DNA of 64,000 nt from the NCBI GenBank assembly GCA_963678675.1, contig OY783192.1, positions 37,479,250-37,543,249 on the forward strand, given 5' to 3'. Every line of letters starts with the position of its first letter. The stretch's first letter is position 1. Position numbers and translations under genes: made by a program. The stretch is from Xiphydria camelus. Lineage: Eukaryota > Arthropoda > Insecta > Hymenoptera > Xiphydriidae. Below are positions 1 through 11,614 of this stretch, in pieces. The notes below the pieces were generated by a model. The model had not been told where the DNA came from, did no database searches, and saw nothing but the letters and a program-made list of their open reading frames with translations.

Positions 1-1844
1 GAGTCATTAGAACACGCTATTTTGTAACATCTGACTGGACGGGAGTCCTGCATCTGGCATAGCTCCCGTGTAGAAGTAAATTGAGAGCAAAGCTTCAGGG
101 TCTCCGTAGCGGTAATTGCAGTCGCATCGGCTGCGTTTCTTGCACGCGGCGTAATTGCAGATCACGTGGAAAAAGTGACGATCGCACAGCTCCCTGCATC
201 TCCGTCAGTCATTATTCTTGATTAACTCTTATTACACGCGCTGCAGCATTGCGGTTACCCATGTCATCGCGCTGGTTTCAGTCTATTTTCACTCGTATCA
301 CGCTGCCCGCGTATCTACGCGAAACTAATGACAACACGACGCGAATTCCTGTGCGAATGATAAATGATTCGATAGGAGGCTTGTATCGCTTCGGAGAGCA
401 TCGCTTATCCAGGGAAAGAGGAAGTCAAGCAAATCCTTTTATCAGCCTCGAGATAAGGCGAATTCTTTGAAAGGAGGAAATACCAGTGATTGTGTTCGCG
501 ACGGTGGACAAAAAATCGAAACATTTTTTCGCGAGATAACGTTGTAAGAGAATGTGATAAAGGGATGACGGAAAATGACCCTTCGCGGATGACTGTGGAG
601 AAGGATCTGCCGCTACACAGAGGAAAAGAGAATTAGTCGGATCCGCTAAAAATTACTTGTACTGTTGCAAATAATATATCAATTTACATCGATAAAGTCT
701 TGTTTCTTATTAATTTTGTATTTTTTCCTTGCAATCACATACTATTCCACACGATTGCAAGGAAGAGATATCTAATCGACGCGTGTTAAAAAATTGCACT
801 GATACAAATAGTTGATTACTCGCGACCCCGCAAATAACTTTCGATAAGTCCAAATAATTCGTTTTCTCTGTTTGCTAATCCCTCTTATCGAATACGCGGA
901 GGCGCGGCTTCAATCGCCATTACCTCTCCACCCGAGGACTTTGGGTCGATATTGGTATATAATACTTTTTTCAAGATCACGCCACGCTCTACAAAAAAGC
1001 CCCTTACCAAAATCGAGGTTCGAGGGCAAACCTTCGCGAGGAGTCTCGTGCCACTCCACTTCGCAGCACTTCGCGCGGCGCATCAGACATCCTTAATCGC
1101 GATATCGCGTGCTCGTCAACCTCGAAAGTTCATCGATCTCTCGCGACGAGGGCGTAGAAATTCTCCGGCGTTTCTCTCCACCGCGAGGTCACACCCTCTC
1201 TCCGAGAAAAATCAGGGGGATCCGTCCGTCACATCCAGCACCGAAATAGCACACGCGCGACTGCTCGTACGTTATTCGTGCCAGAAGACATTCTCGTCAC
1301 GCATATCATCGTTTTTTTACATCTCGCCTTTTCTCCGTCTACATTATATGGTCTTCGTAAACCGAAGAGAGGGGTCAATTTTTCAGCACGGTAAACGAGA
1401 ATTCGCAGTTTTTCTTTCGCACGTTTATTTTTCATCTATCGTAGAGCTCAACACGATTACGTCTCGAGCCGCGCCGAGACGCAATCGGTGCGCCCACGCT
1501 TGCAACGGCAAAATCGCGCGTTATTCTCGCTCCGTCGCTGCACCGGGGTGCAGAGACGGGGTGACCACGCTATAGGACGCGGCGCGTCTAACCGTACCGT
1601 GACTTCGCGATAAGCTCGACCTTCGGTGACAATAGGCAATTGGCCATATCTGCCGCGGCTACATGCAGAAATTGATTATTTACGAGCCGAAGGTGATACG
1701 GCCGGTTGCCGTTCGCCGGCGTTCCTCTGCGCCGGGAATTGGGTGCCGCGCGTGCACGACTAATGGAAATAATGCCACGCGGCGTTTTCGTTTTTTACGA
1801 TCCACCCGTGCACGTTGCTCCGGTGGATTGTTATCTTCTTCCTT
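1..1844. other. Non-coding, no gene recognised
   Basis: No frame here resembles a known protein. The second half (about 870-1840) is CpG-rich and has a 207-codon open frame on the plus strand, but its composition (Arg/Ser-rich, no domain) looks like chance openness in CpG-rich DNA. The stretch may be intron or upstream DNA of the flippase gene that starts downstream without its N-terminal exons. Confidence 0.5.
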
Positions 1845-2090
1845 TTAACCCTTAACTACTATCGTGGGGTGTCCGGACACCCCAGCGGTGAATTTTTGCT
1901 CGTATCTTATAGGTTTGAATTATTGCTAATGTTTCATTTATTTTGTTCTTTTATAAAGGTAATCAATTAGATTTTGCTTATAAGGTCTTTATATAGATCC
2001 GGTATGAATACCTATATCACAAATTATGTAAAAATTACAAAATATATTTTATATACGTATATAATATTGGGGTGCTCAAACACCCCACTA
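1845..2090 (+). mobile_element. Possible piggyBac-type transposon end (fragment)
   Basis: A TTAA at 1845-1848 is followed directly by CCC, which is the target site and first bases typical of piggyBac-like elements. An 18-bp perfect palindrome GGGGTGTCCGGACACCCC lies at 1866-1883, and a second GGGGTG/CACCCC inverted pair lies at 2069-2074/2081-2086. No opposite end and no transposase frame were found, so this is at best one end of a decayed or non-autonomous copy. Confidence 0.3.
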
Positions 2091-3325
2091 TTTTGTAGGG
2101 TGTCGTCCCTTGATCCGTCAAATAATTTCACGATACTTGCTTTCCTACCACTAAAGCGCTGCACCAATTCGTACCTATATCTGTGTAATTATTTCGATTA
2201 CGAATCTCAATTATTTCCTTTCGATATTGCTTCCTCAAAACTCAACCGAATTTCTTACAAACGATATTCGACCGCTTTTTTATGCCTTCGTAATACTCAA
2301 ATGAGGAAATATTGGTCATTTTTTACAAATAATGAGTCATTAAAATCTACGATTTTTTAATATCTGATCCGTTGGAAGCCCTGGGTATATATCGTACACA
2401 TACGGAAAAAAAAAGAATCGTAGCGTCAACAAAGTTTTGAGGTAAATTTCGGTACAAGGCCAATTTATTATTACGATAACTACAATTTGAGTAATAATTA
2501 TAGTACAATTTGTGTAGAAATTGCAAGAGTTGCTGTAATTTGTATTAGAATTGTAATTATCGTGACAATAAATTCACATTCTCCGGAAATTTACCACAAA
2601 CTTTGTAAATGCTATAATCAATTTTTTCCCGTGCACATATGTACGTATCATACGGAAGTGCCGTCGGTTCGGTGTGCGAAGTCAGTCTGTGGTGTACCGC
2701 TAATTACCCCACTTGGTAATAATCCACGGCTGTAATAAGAATTGAAAAATACCTCGAGTCAATACGACTTGATGATGTTTGTCCAAGGTGCTCCTTATCT
2801 CCCGAATTGATTCACCGCGTGGAGGAGAAGCAGGTGCGCACGCACCGGCACCCTCTGAATATCAGTTAAGCCCGATAGGGCGATACGGGTTTTACACTAA
2901 TTTTTTTTACTGCAAATTCGAAAAATTTGGACAAAATTAGCAGCCCCGTATTTTTTACTTTCCAATTTCCGCCTCATCTAGACTGGAAAACGATATTTTG
3001 AAATGCAGCTACGTCACAGTTTAGTAAGACTATCTCCCTCGCACTTATTGCTTTGCACAAGTGCGTCTCTCTGCCTTTTCGATGACGTCACAATCTCATA
3101 GAGAGAAACGCACTTATAACTGCGAATAATCATTCTTTCCGCCCGTTTCTTTTTCGTTTATTATTAAATATGTATACACGGATTACGCGAAATGAGATTA
3201 AAAAATATCAATATCTTTTGCATGTTAAGACCAAATTTCGCTCGGCCGCGTGGTGTTTATTACATTTGTCGAGAAAATTTGCGAGGACAATAAATAAATA
3301 GATAGGCTGTGAAAGTTTTGCCGCA
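2091..3325. other. Non-coding, no gene recognised
   Basis: AT-rich DNA without a recognisable gene. An imperfect inverted pair at about 2466-2490 and 2549-2573 could form a hairpin. The part around 2810-2900 is more GC-rich and unassigned. Confidence 0.4.
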
Positions 3326-3386
3326 TACACAGAGAAAAAAAATTCTTTGGATCAAAGAAATCGAATTCTTTGGTTTTCAATTCTTC

Positions 3387-4870
3387 CACTTAAAGAACGC
3401 GTCTTTAAGTCAGTGATATTAGTATTTATTTGAAAAGACTGCAGTTTTCACTTGAAAGAAATGACTTTATCGAATTTTTTTCTTTCCCCGAAAGAAATAT
3501 TCTTTCAAATCAACAAGAAACGTCTTTCCGTCAATAACTCCGACGTCTTTAATGCTAACGCAGTTTTTCTTTAACTGAAAGAAGTATAGTATAGTCATTG
3601 TGAATTACGTATTTCTTTGAAACAAATTGTTTCTTTAAATCAACATATGAATTGTTAGAACCAAAGAACGCAGAATAATCGTTGTAATAATTTGCTTCAT
3701 TTCACTTGAAGAACGCGTCTTTAAGTCAATGATTTTACTATTTATCTGGAACACTACATTTTTTACGTGAAAGAAATGACTTCATCGAATATTTGTCTTT
3801 CCCCGAAAGAAATATTCTTTCAAATCAACAGAAAACGTCTTTCCGTTAATAACTCTGACGTCTTTAATGGTAATGCAGTTTTTCTTTAACTGAAAGAAGT
3901 ATAGTATAGTTATTATGAATTACGTATTTCTTTGAAACAAATTGTTTCTTTAAACCAACACATGAATTGTTAGAACCAAAGAACGCAGAATAATCGTTCT
4001 AATAATTTGCTTCATTCCACTCGAAGAACGCATTTCTCAAGTCAATGATTTTACTATTTATCTGAAAAAGCTGCATTTTTCACTTGAAAGAAATGACTTC
4101 ATTGAATATTTGTCGTTCCCCGAAAGAAATATTCTTTCAAATCAACAAGAAACGTCTTTCCGTCAATAACTCCGACGTCTTTAATGCTAACGCAGTTTTT
4201 CTTTAACTGAAAGAAGTATAGTATAGTCATTGTGAATTACGTATTTCTTTGAAACAAATTGTTTCTTTAAATCAACATATGAATTGTTAGAACCAAAGAA
4301 CGCAGAATAATCGTTGTAATAATTTGCTTCATTCCACTTGAAGAACGCGTCTTTCAAGTCAATGATTTTACTATTTATGTGCAAAGACTGCATTTTTCAC
4401 TTGAAAAAAATGACTTCATTGAATATTTGTCTTCCCCCGAAAGAAATATTCTTTCAAATCAACAGAGAACGGCTTTCCGTTAATAATTCTGACGTCTTTA
4501 ATGGTAATGCAGTTTTTCTTTAACTGAAAGAAGTATAGTATAGTTATTATGAATTACGTATTTCTTTGAAACAAATTGTTTCTTTAAACCAACACATGAA
4601 TTGTTAGAACCAAAGAACGCAGAATAATCGTTCTAATAATTTGCTTCATTCCACTCGAAGAACGCATTTCTCAAGTCAATGATTTTACTATTTATCTGAA
4701 AAAGCTGCATTTTTCACTTGAAAGAAATGACTTCATTGAATATTTGTCTTTCCCCGAAAGAAATATTCTTTCAAATCAACAAGAAACGTCTTACGAAGTA
4801 TAGTATAGTCATTACGAATTACGTATTTCTTTGAAATAAATCGTTTCTCTAAATCAACAGATGAATTAAC
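3387..4870. repeat. Tandem array, about 4.7 copies of a 316-bp unit
   Basis: The landmark CACT(T/C)GAAGAACGC recurs at 3387 (variant), 3703, 4018, 4335 and 4652, giving periods of 315-317 bp. Copies 2 and 4 and copies 3 and 5 share private variants (for example GAACGCATTTCTC in copies 3 and 5), so the array looks like a partly homogenised dimer. The last copy has an internal deletion of about 90 bp near 4792. Units are dense in TTCTTT/AAAGAA motifs, like the ends of the element that contains them. Confidence 0.9.
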
Positions 4871-5604
4871 ACGTAACATTGAGGGAAAGTGAACACGAAC
4901 CTAACTACCTAGGTACTGATCGCTACTGGCAGAGCGTGAGATTAAAACGTGAAAACTCGAACTCTCTATGATCAATACTTATAAAATTCCTTCAGCGAGT
5001 GTAAGAGGCTTGTGTGACTGAAGGAATGACTAGAAATTAAATCTAAGCTAAAAATGGGTATAAAGGACCCAGAATAATTGCAAGTCAGAGGGACTAGGAC
5101 ACCGCGCGTCACCGAGGGTAAAATCGGTCGCTGTCGGTAAAGATAAAATCGCTGTGCTAATATCCCGTTTGCCCGCTATGTGGCGAATATTCTCGGATGC
5201 AAATTTATGTTTTACTATTTATAAGAGCAACGTTGAAAAGTGTAATAGTTGTCGTTTTATGGATCAATTGGGGCTTTGATCAGCTGGTTTTTGGAAGTGG
5301 GTGAGGTGTCGCGAACTCGCTCCAGCCTTGCCGCTGGTTGGCTTGGTACTACAGTGCTTCCAGGACCGGCCCATTAGTCTCTTGTAAATATTAGTTTTTT
5401 TCGCACAGCAGTCACAAACCATTGGCAAGCGGCGCTTTTAACAATCTGCGCATGCATTTATCAGTTGCGTTTTACTTCCAGTGAAATATCTAGCTCTCTC
5501 TTCAAAATACGGCGTTCATCTGATCGGAGACAATTTTACTTTGACCAAAGGAATATTATATTTTCAACTTGAAGAAATATTTCTTTACTTTAAATTATTA
5601 TGTC
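4871..5604. other. Unique spacer inside the 3.4-kb element
   Basis: Non-repetitive sequence between the two arrays. It has no open frame of note and no similarity I recognise. It could be the remnant of the element's original interior. Confidence 0.45.
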
Positions 5605-6486
5605 TTTGACTAGATGACCTATTTCTTGCCGCGAAAGACGCGAGTAATTGTCTTCAATACAACTTTTTTCGAGGTAAATATAGATATCTCAGTTAGTAAG
5701 AAATACTCTGTTACGCCGAAGACATATTTCTTTGACTAGATGACCTATTTCTTGCCGCGAAAGACGCGAGTAATTGTCTTGAATACAACTTTTTTCGAGG
5801 CAAATATAGATATCTCAGTTAGGAAGAAATATTCTGTTACGCCGAAGACATATTTCTTTGACTACATGACCTATTTCTTGCCGCGAAAGACGCGAGTAAT
5901 TGTCTTGAATACAACTTTTTTCGAGGCAAATATAGATATCTCAGTTAGGAAGAAATATTCTGTTACGCCGAAGACATATTTCTTTGACTAGATGACCTAT
6001 TTCTTGCCGCGAAAGACGCGAGTAATTGTCTTGAATACAACTTTTTTCAAGGCAAATATAGATATCTCAGTTAGGAAGAAATATTCTGTTCCGCCGAAGA
6101 CATATTTCTTTAACTAGATGACCTATTTCTTGCCGCAAAAGACGCTAGTAATTGTCTTGAATACAACTTTTTTCGAGGCAAATATAGATATCTCAGTTAG
6201 TAAGAAATATTCTGTTATGCCGAAGACATATTTCTTTGACTAGATGACCTATTTCTTGCCGCGAAAGACGCAAGTAATTGTCTTGAATACAACTTTTTTC
6301 GAGGCAAATATAGATATCTCAGTTAGTAAGAAATATTCTGTTACGCCGAAGACATATTTCTTCGAATAGATGACCTATTTCTTGCCGCAAAAGACGCGAG
6401 TAATTGTCTTGAATACAACTTTTTTCGAGGCAAATATAGATATCTCAGTTAGTAAGAAATATTCTGTTACGCCGAAGACATATTTC
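5605..6486. repeat. Tandem array, seven copies of a 126-bp unit
   Basis: The landmark TTTGACTAGATGACC recurs at 5605, 5731, 5857, 5983, 6109, 6235 and 6361 (with small variants), an exact 126-bp period. Copies differ by only a few substitutions and have no length variation, pointing to recent expansion or homogenisation. Because 126 is divisible by three, a frame stays open over two units where an in-frame TAG is mutated; this is not evidence of a gene. Confidence 0.95.
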
Positions 6487-6746
6487 TTTGTTTCAAAAAC
6501 GCACTTCTTTTGCCAAATAACATCACAGTTCAAATCGAAGGTACAAGGATTCAAAATAAATAAATGCTCCTTCATTTGTACAACTGTTTCTGTCGGACCA
6601 AAGAAATATATCTTCCATTGAAATATTTGCTTTCGATGAAAGATTTCTTTGGACTAAAAAAATATAGTTTCGGAGCTATACAAAGAAATATTTCTTTCAA
6701 CCCGAATAAAATGTCTTTGATCCAAAGAATTTTTTTTCTCAGTGTA

Positions 6747-7365
6747 GCCTCTTTAATCGATTCACATCTCCTTTATCCATGAAGTGCTCCGACGATTATA
6801 AAGTTCGGATCATTTTTAAGTGGACACCACGCGAGCTCGCACACGTGTCGGCCGCTACAACACGCTTGCGCTAGCGAATCACACGCGCGCTGACGTCGTA
6901 AGCTCTCGATGAATTATTATACCGGTGTTTTGCAAACAAAGTCAACAACCAGCTGACGTGTGCGTCTGTAGAATGTATGGTTGCCGCTATAGTATCATCA
7001 GTTAACGCAGCCTCGCCATCGACGCCCGTTCATCGACCGACTTGTAATTTGAATGTTTGCCTCGGAATGATTTTCTCAATTTCACGATCGCCGGACGCGC
7101 GTGGATTTCTTCGAACCGGCCGCTAATTCACGTGCGAGCGAAATTTTACTCCAACTATTCGTTCGACGAGTCGTCGATAAAAAATCGACGGCCTCTGTCG
7201 AGCGTGACAAAAAGTCGCAATGTCCTGATGTGAGTTTTTCGTGAGACCCGCCAGGACTTACGATATTCGCGAATTCGTTCCTTTTCCATCGCACGTCGAT
7301 CGCGTCGCCGGAAAAAAAAAAAGTGTTCACGTCGCACGAGCACTTAGATGGTCGCGTCGCTTCGT
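6747..7365. other. Non-coding, CpG-rich, no gene recognised
   Basis: No recognisable exon. The stretch has high CpG content and a few short local inverted repeats only. Confidence 0.4.
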
Positions 7366-7625
7366 TACACCGAGGGAAAAAGTCTAGTCTGATACGAACC
7401 TGATGGAAAAATTTATTTGGGATAAATAAAAATTTATTCACACCGAATGAAAGTCTATTTAAATCAGATAAATGTTTTGCATATCTTTTGAAGCGAGTAC
7501 GAATCTGGTAGAACATCTGTCCAATTCAAATAGACTTTTGTTCGATGCGAATAGATTCCCATTCGTCTGAAATAAAGTTTTCCATCACAAGTTCGTATTC
7601 AACTAGACCTTTTTTCCTAGCTGTA
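7366..7625. mobile_element. 260-bp foldback MITE with TA at both ends
   Basis: Nearly the whole length is an imperfect palindrome. The left arm (7366 to about 7480) begins TACACCGAGGGAAAAAGTCT. The reverse complement of the right arm begins TACAGCTAGGAAAAAAGGTC, and the two arms can be aligned through shared stretches such as GATACGAAC and AAAGTCTATTT. The ends resemble those of the 3.4-kb element just upstream, so both may have used the same type of transposase. Confidence 0.7.
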
Positions 7626-8228
7626 TTCACGCCAGGAAGGAGAGAACCAAGTAAAATAACGACAAAATTTATTCGGAAAAGATCAACTCACTTTTATCGC
7701 GATTGTCTCGTCACCCGTGAATCATCGAGTGCTCTCAGCGGAATACTCTTTCGAAGGCCGCGTTTCGCTCCACAAAAGAGAGTTCCGTATAAAAGTAGTT
7801 CAAAAGTTCACGAGTAACGAGATAATCGTCGCTCGAGCGGATGCTACCGCTTGGCGGCGAATACTTCGTCCTCCGAATGTATAGCCGCGTTTCAATCGTG
7901 AACGGGGAGTAAGGAAGAAAAGAGGCGAGCGGAAAACTCCGATATCAATTAGAAAAAATTATCATACAGCGTCGAGGCTCGAGCGACGCTCGCGTGAGTC
8001 AATGGAAACAGCTCGTGAGAAAAACGGGCGATGCCGAAATGCCGTCATATGTCGATGATTCGTTCATTAATTCCGCAGTACCCACTCCGGCTTTTTCGGA
8101 GCCACCCGCTCTCTTTTCTGCATAATTAACGGTAAACCTCGGCCCGAAGAAGAAAGACCGGCCAATTGTATTCATCGTACACGCGTGTCGGTTGACCCAA
8201 AGAGCTATCTTCACTTTTCGGTTACGAA
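7626..8228. other. Non-coding, no gene recognised
   Basis: No recognisable exon, repeat or RNA gene. Confidence 0.4.
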
Positions 8229-9299
8229 TAGTCCAAGAGCTAGCGTCCACCAAATGTGCAAGAGTTTTCTCAAAGCTAATTTTTCGAGATTAGGTTACTG
8301 TTTAGTGATGGAAAGTAACTGTAGAGTCAACACTTCCGATATCGGGACACTTGGCGCTAGGACGCTCTCGCAAAGGTGTAATGTTAATTAACGTCTCTAA
8401 ACTGTTTTCTCAAAGCTCAACATTTATAGAAAACGAGCAAATGTAATATAAAACAAGAATCCAACAGTCAGACAGCAAAATATAGGGACGCGTGGTGTCA
8501 GCGCTACTTCATACCTGTCAAAAAAATGACGTGTGTCAAAGTGATTTCTCAAGACTGAAATTCTCCAAAACATTAATTAAAACTATAAAGTTACTAAAGG
8601 AGACAGTCAGACTCATTTATGATAGGACCACGTCAGTCAGCAGTTGATAGATGTGAGAACGGTAACTGCGGGCATTAGTACGCCTTTTCTCAATACATAT
8701 CATTTATTTTATATAAAAACATAATTTTTATTATTTCTTAATAATTGTTACTTTTTAGAATGAAAAATGATTTTTAAAAATTCTATATGTTTTCAAGTAA
8801 CGTTTAAAGCAGGTTGTACTATGAAGTTATGATTTTGTTATTATTTATTATAGATATCAGTTATTTTATACAAAAAAAATAGTATCTTATGTCATTAGGC
8901 GGTAGTCCGAGGTTTTTTCAGACTGTGTTTAATTAGGTCGTACCCCACAAGGCATGGTGAGGGTACGAGGCTCACCGAAGGCGAGGGAAATATCTAACTA
9001 AAAACTTCTATAATACACATTGAACACGTTAAATAATTTATGAGAAAAAGAGCATTGTAATAAATCACTTAATTTGGAATTCTTGAAATTTATTTTTTTA
9101 ACTTTTAAAATAAAAGAAAACATGCCCAGTCTATTTTTGCATAAAAAAATATATATATAAATAAAAATTTTACAATAATTTCCCTCGGCCGCCAACTGAG
9201 ATTTACGCGTTAAATACGTTGCGCGTGCAGCCGTGATAGAATCTCTCATCACGCTAGTAAGTAACAAAACTTGTAAATATCCTCGAAGATTTGTTTGAA

Positions 9300-9361
9300 C
9301 TGTGGCGGCCCGATACCAGGTGGCGCCGCTCCCTCTCGGCTCTCGCTAGTGGTCCGACGCG
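9300..9361. repeat. 60-bp segment shared with 30832-30893
   Basis: Both places carry TGTGGCGGCC, then CCAG(G/A)TGGCGCCG, then GGCTCTCG(C/T)TAGTGGTC in the same order and spacing, about 75% identical. It is a dispersed repeat of unknown class. Confidence 0.6.
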
Positions 9362-9561
9362 AGTTCCTGTATGCATCAGAGCGCAACTGTTCGACTCTCA
9401 TGGAAGACCGCAGAGCGCTCAGTCGGAAACCTTCCTCACCCGTGCTTTAGCTCGGGAGTACCTGAACTTTTTTGGAATTAAATCTTGGTATAAGTTGTAT
9501 ACAAGATAAAACTTTGCACAGTAAACAATTCAAAAGTAGGAAATTAGCAAAAAATTCTGAT

Positions 9562-9646
9562 ATATCGCTGCCTCAGAATTATACGGTTCTATGTTACCTA
9601 GCTGTTCTATGTAACATAGAACTTTATAATTCTGAGGCAGCGATAT
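9562..9646. repeat. 85-bp near-perfect hairpin
   Basis: The arms ATATCGCTGCCTCAGAATTA (from 9562) and its inverted copy (ending 9646) continue inward through TTCTATGTTAC. They leave only a few unpaired bases around 9600-9608. This is probably a tiny foldback insertion nested in the larger element. Confidence 0.8.
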
Positions 9647-10375
9647 TGCATATTTGATTTGTACTCCGTATATCAAGCGTGTGGTATGTTTCCTCGAAGA
9701 TTTCTTCGAAGAATGGAATATATATTGCGTTAATTTGGCAAACTCTAATAGCTACGGAGACGGCGAACAATCGATATGGTCTTCTTCTAGCGCAATACTC
9801 TAATATACCTCTGCAAATCTCGATTTCTTGATCTCGTAGAAGCCTTATTTGCACCAGACTCTTGAATTATAAAATATACTCTACGTATTAAACCGCTTAG
9901 ATCGTTTTCAGGATTAAAAATAGAGAAGTTAGTAGCCGTGATTACTTGTAGGCACATGCCTGTAGTAACCCACATTCCATTGAGTTATAAAATAAATGAT
10001 ATGAATTGAGAAAAGGCGTACTAATGCGCGCAGTTACCGTTCTCACATTTATCGAACTGCTGACTGACGCGGTCCTATCATAAATGAGTCTGACTGTCTC
10101 CTTTATCAACTTTATGGTTTTAATTAATGTTTTGGAGAATTTCAGCCTTGAGAAATCACTTTGACAGGCGTCATTTTTTTGGTAGGTATGAAGTAGCGCT
10201 GACGCCACGTGTCGCTATATTTTGCTGTCTGACTGTTGGATTCTTGTTTTATAGGTATTACATTTGCTTTGAGTGCTGACTCTACAGTCACTTTCCATCA
10301 CTAAAAAGTAACCTAATCTCGAAAAATTAGCTTTGAGAAAACTCTTGTACATTTTTGACGCCAACTGCAAGACTA

Positions 10376-10789
10376 GAAGGTGGTACGACTTGAATATCGG
10401 ACGCGGTTGGCGGCGGATCGCGAATATTTCTTTCTTCGTTCCTCATTTTTCCCTCGTCGAAAGGACAATCGATTCTGACAAATTATCAGATACCCCTATC
10501 GGCAGTAGGAAGTCTTGCGACTTCCTTTACGCAACGCAGATTACCTGCACGCGTCATGTTTTTACGCTAATGTGTACATAAGGCAGTACGGTACATGGAA
10601 CTGCATGCACCAGGTGAGCACGAGAACCGAGTGATACGCGGGCGAAAATTACCGCAACCGCGCATCATTTTTTTTCACAGTTATCAGTTGGATATCTCGA
10701 GGGTCGAGTTTCGTAAAATTAAAAGAGGAGCGACAACCGGAATTCTCGTACTGCTTCTTTCGTCATAATGCTACCTCGTTTCGTCTATA
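10376..10789. other. Non-coding, no gene recognised
   Basis: No recognisable exon or repeat. Confidence 0.4.
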
Positions 10790-11012
10790 ATCCTGGCGTC
10801 ACGGATTCCGTCGCTGGTGACTCTTTAAAATGTCATTTTTAAATATACCAGCCAATGGGCAATTAATTCTCATACTCTCATCAGCTACGGCGCCGTTTGC
10901 CTCAGTTAACGAAAGCATGACAATCGATTGATCATTGGTTAATTAAAAAATGATTACGTTAAAAAATGACATTTTAAAAAGTCACCAGCAACAGAATCCG
11001 TGACGCCGGGAG
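10790..11012. mobile_element. About 220-bp MITE, copy 1 (second copy at 63451-63654)
   Basis: Terminal inverted repeats share GGCGTCACGGATTC, then GCTGGTGACT and TTAAAATGTCATTTTT, about 50 bp per arm. A second member of the family lies at the other end of the window. The ends (consensus CTCCCGGCGTCACGG) are followed by TA at the right end here and at both ends of copy 2, suggesting TA target sites. Confidence 0.8.
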
Positions 11013-11614
11013 TACACCGTGCTTTATCGTTAGCGCCTTCAGAACAAACATCGTGGACTTTGTCCAAGAGTTTTTAGCTCTGTCGTTTGGAACTCTCAAC
11101 CCACTGTATATAAAGCGAAGCCGGATATATTGCCCTTGGAAAAGCAACGTGCTTAGTCGCGCAACGCTGGCAAAAAGCTTTGATTTATATTTCGGAAGTA
11201 TCGGGCTGGAAACGTGATCCCCTAGCGAAAACAGGCGCGCCGAGCATTTCAAAGCGTGCCATTATACGTTCAATATCGCCCTCAGTCATTAGCAAAAATA
11301 ACACTCATTATCCGCGAATAGTCTAGCGGCTGATCATAAATTCTATACACGGTAAAACAAAGCCCTGCGTTTAACGAGCGACATTCTGCGACATCCGACA
11401 ATCCGAACCTCTATGCGTATTGTCCAGATTTATTGTAAATGACGGCACGTGGCATTAGCGCGTAATTACGTACCGCAACTTCGCCATTATCGGCGGAATT
11501 TAACTGACGGCCGAACTCGTCAGTTTCGCAGCCGCGAAATCGCGAGTAACGCTTTTTTCGCGGCCGATCGAAACGTCTCTCTGACGGACCTCGTTTCTTT
11601 CATCCTCATTTCAG
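11013..11614. other. Likely intron 5' of the first recognised flippase exon
   Basis: No exon is recognised. The stretch ends in an acceptor (CAG at 11612-11614, after a T-rich run) leading into the flippase A-domain exon. Confidence 0.5.

Larger units (their letters stand above)
3326..6746. mobile_element. 3.4-kb non-autonomous DNA transposon with two internal satellite arrays
   Basis: The first and last 31 bp are inverted copies of each other with one mismatch. The left end (from 3328) reads CACAGAGA8TTCTTTGG..., where A8 denotes the A-run, and the right end (to 6744) is its complement with CACTGAG. A TA dinucleotide sits outside each end (3326-3327, 6745-6746), as for elements that insert at TA sites. 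Inside lie about 4.7 copies of a 316-bp unit, a unique spacer (about 4870-5600) and seven copies of a 126-bp unit. No transposase frame is present, so the element would depend on another copy for movement. The boundary call rests on the matching ends; the family is not identified. Confidence 0.72.
8229..10375. mobile_element. 2.1-kb non-autonomous DNA element with long terminal inverted repeats
   Basis: The left arm 8229-8715 and the right arm 10005-10375 are inverted copies at roughly 90% identity over about 370 bp. Shared landmarks include CAAGAGTTTTCTCAAAGC, CCAACAGTCAGACAGC and AGACAGTCAGACTCATTT. The left arm carries about 100 bp (around 8335-8440) absent from the right arm. The 1.3-kb interior has no transposase frame and contains an 85-bp hairpin (9562-9646) and a 60-bp segment that recurs at 30832. 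No clear target-site duplication was seen. Confidence 0.75.

Noticed and set aside
952..1575. 207-codon open frame
   Set aside because: No recognisable domain, random Arg/Ser-rich composition in CpG-rich DNA, and no supporting splice or start context.
5740..5991. 83-codon frame repeated in the 126-bp array as a possible gene
   Set aside because: It exists only because the period is divisible by three and one stop is mutated; neighbouring copies contain the stop.
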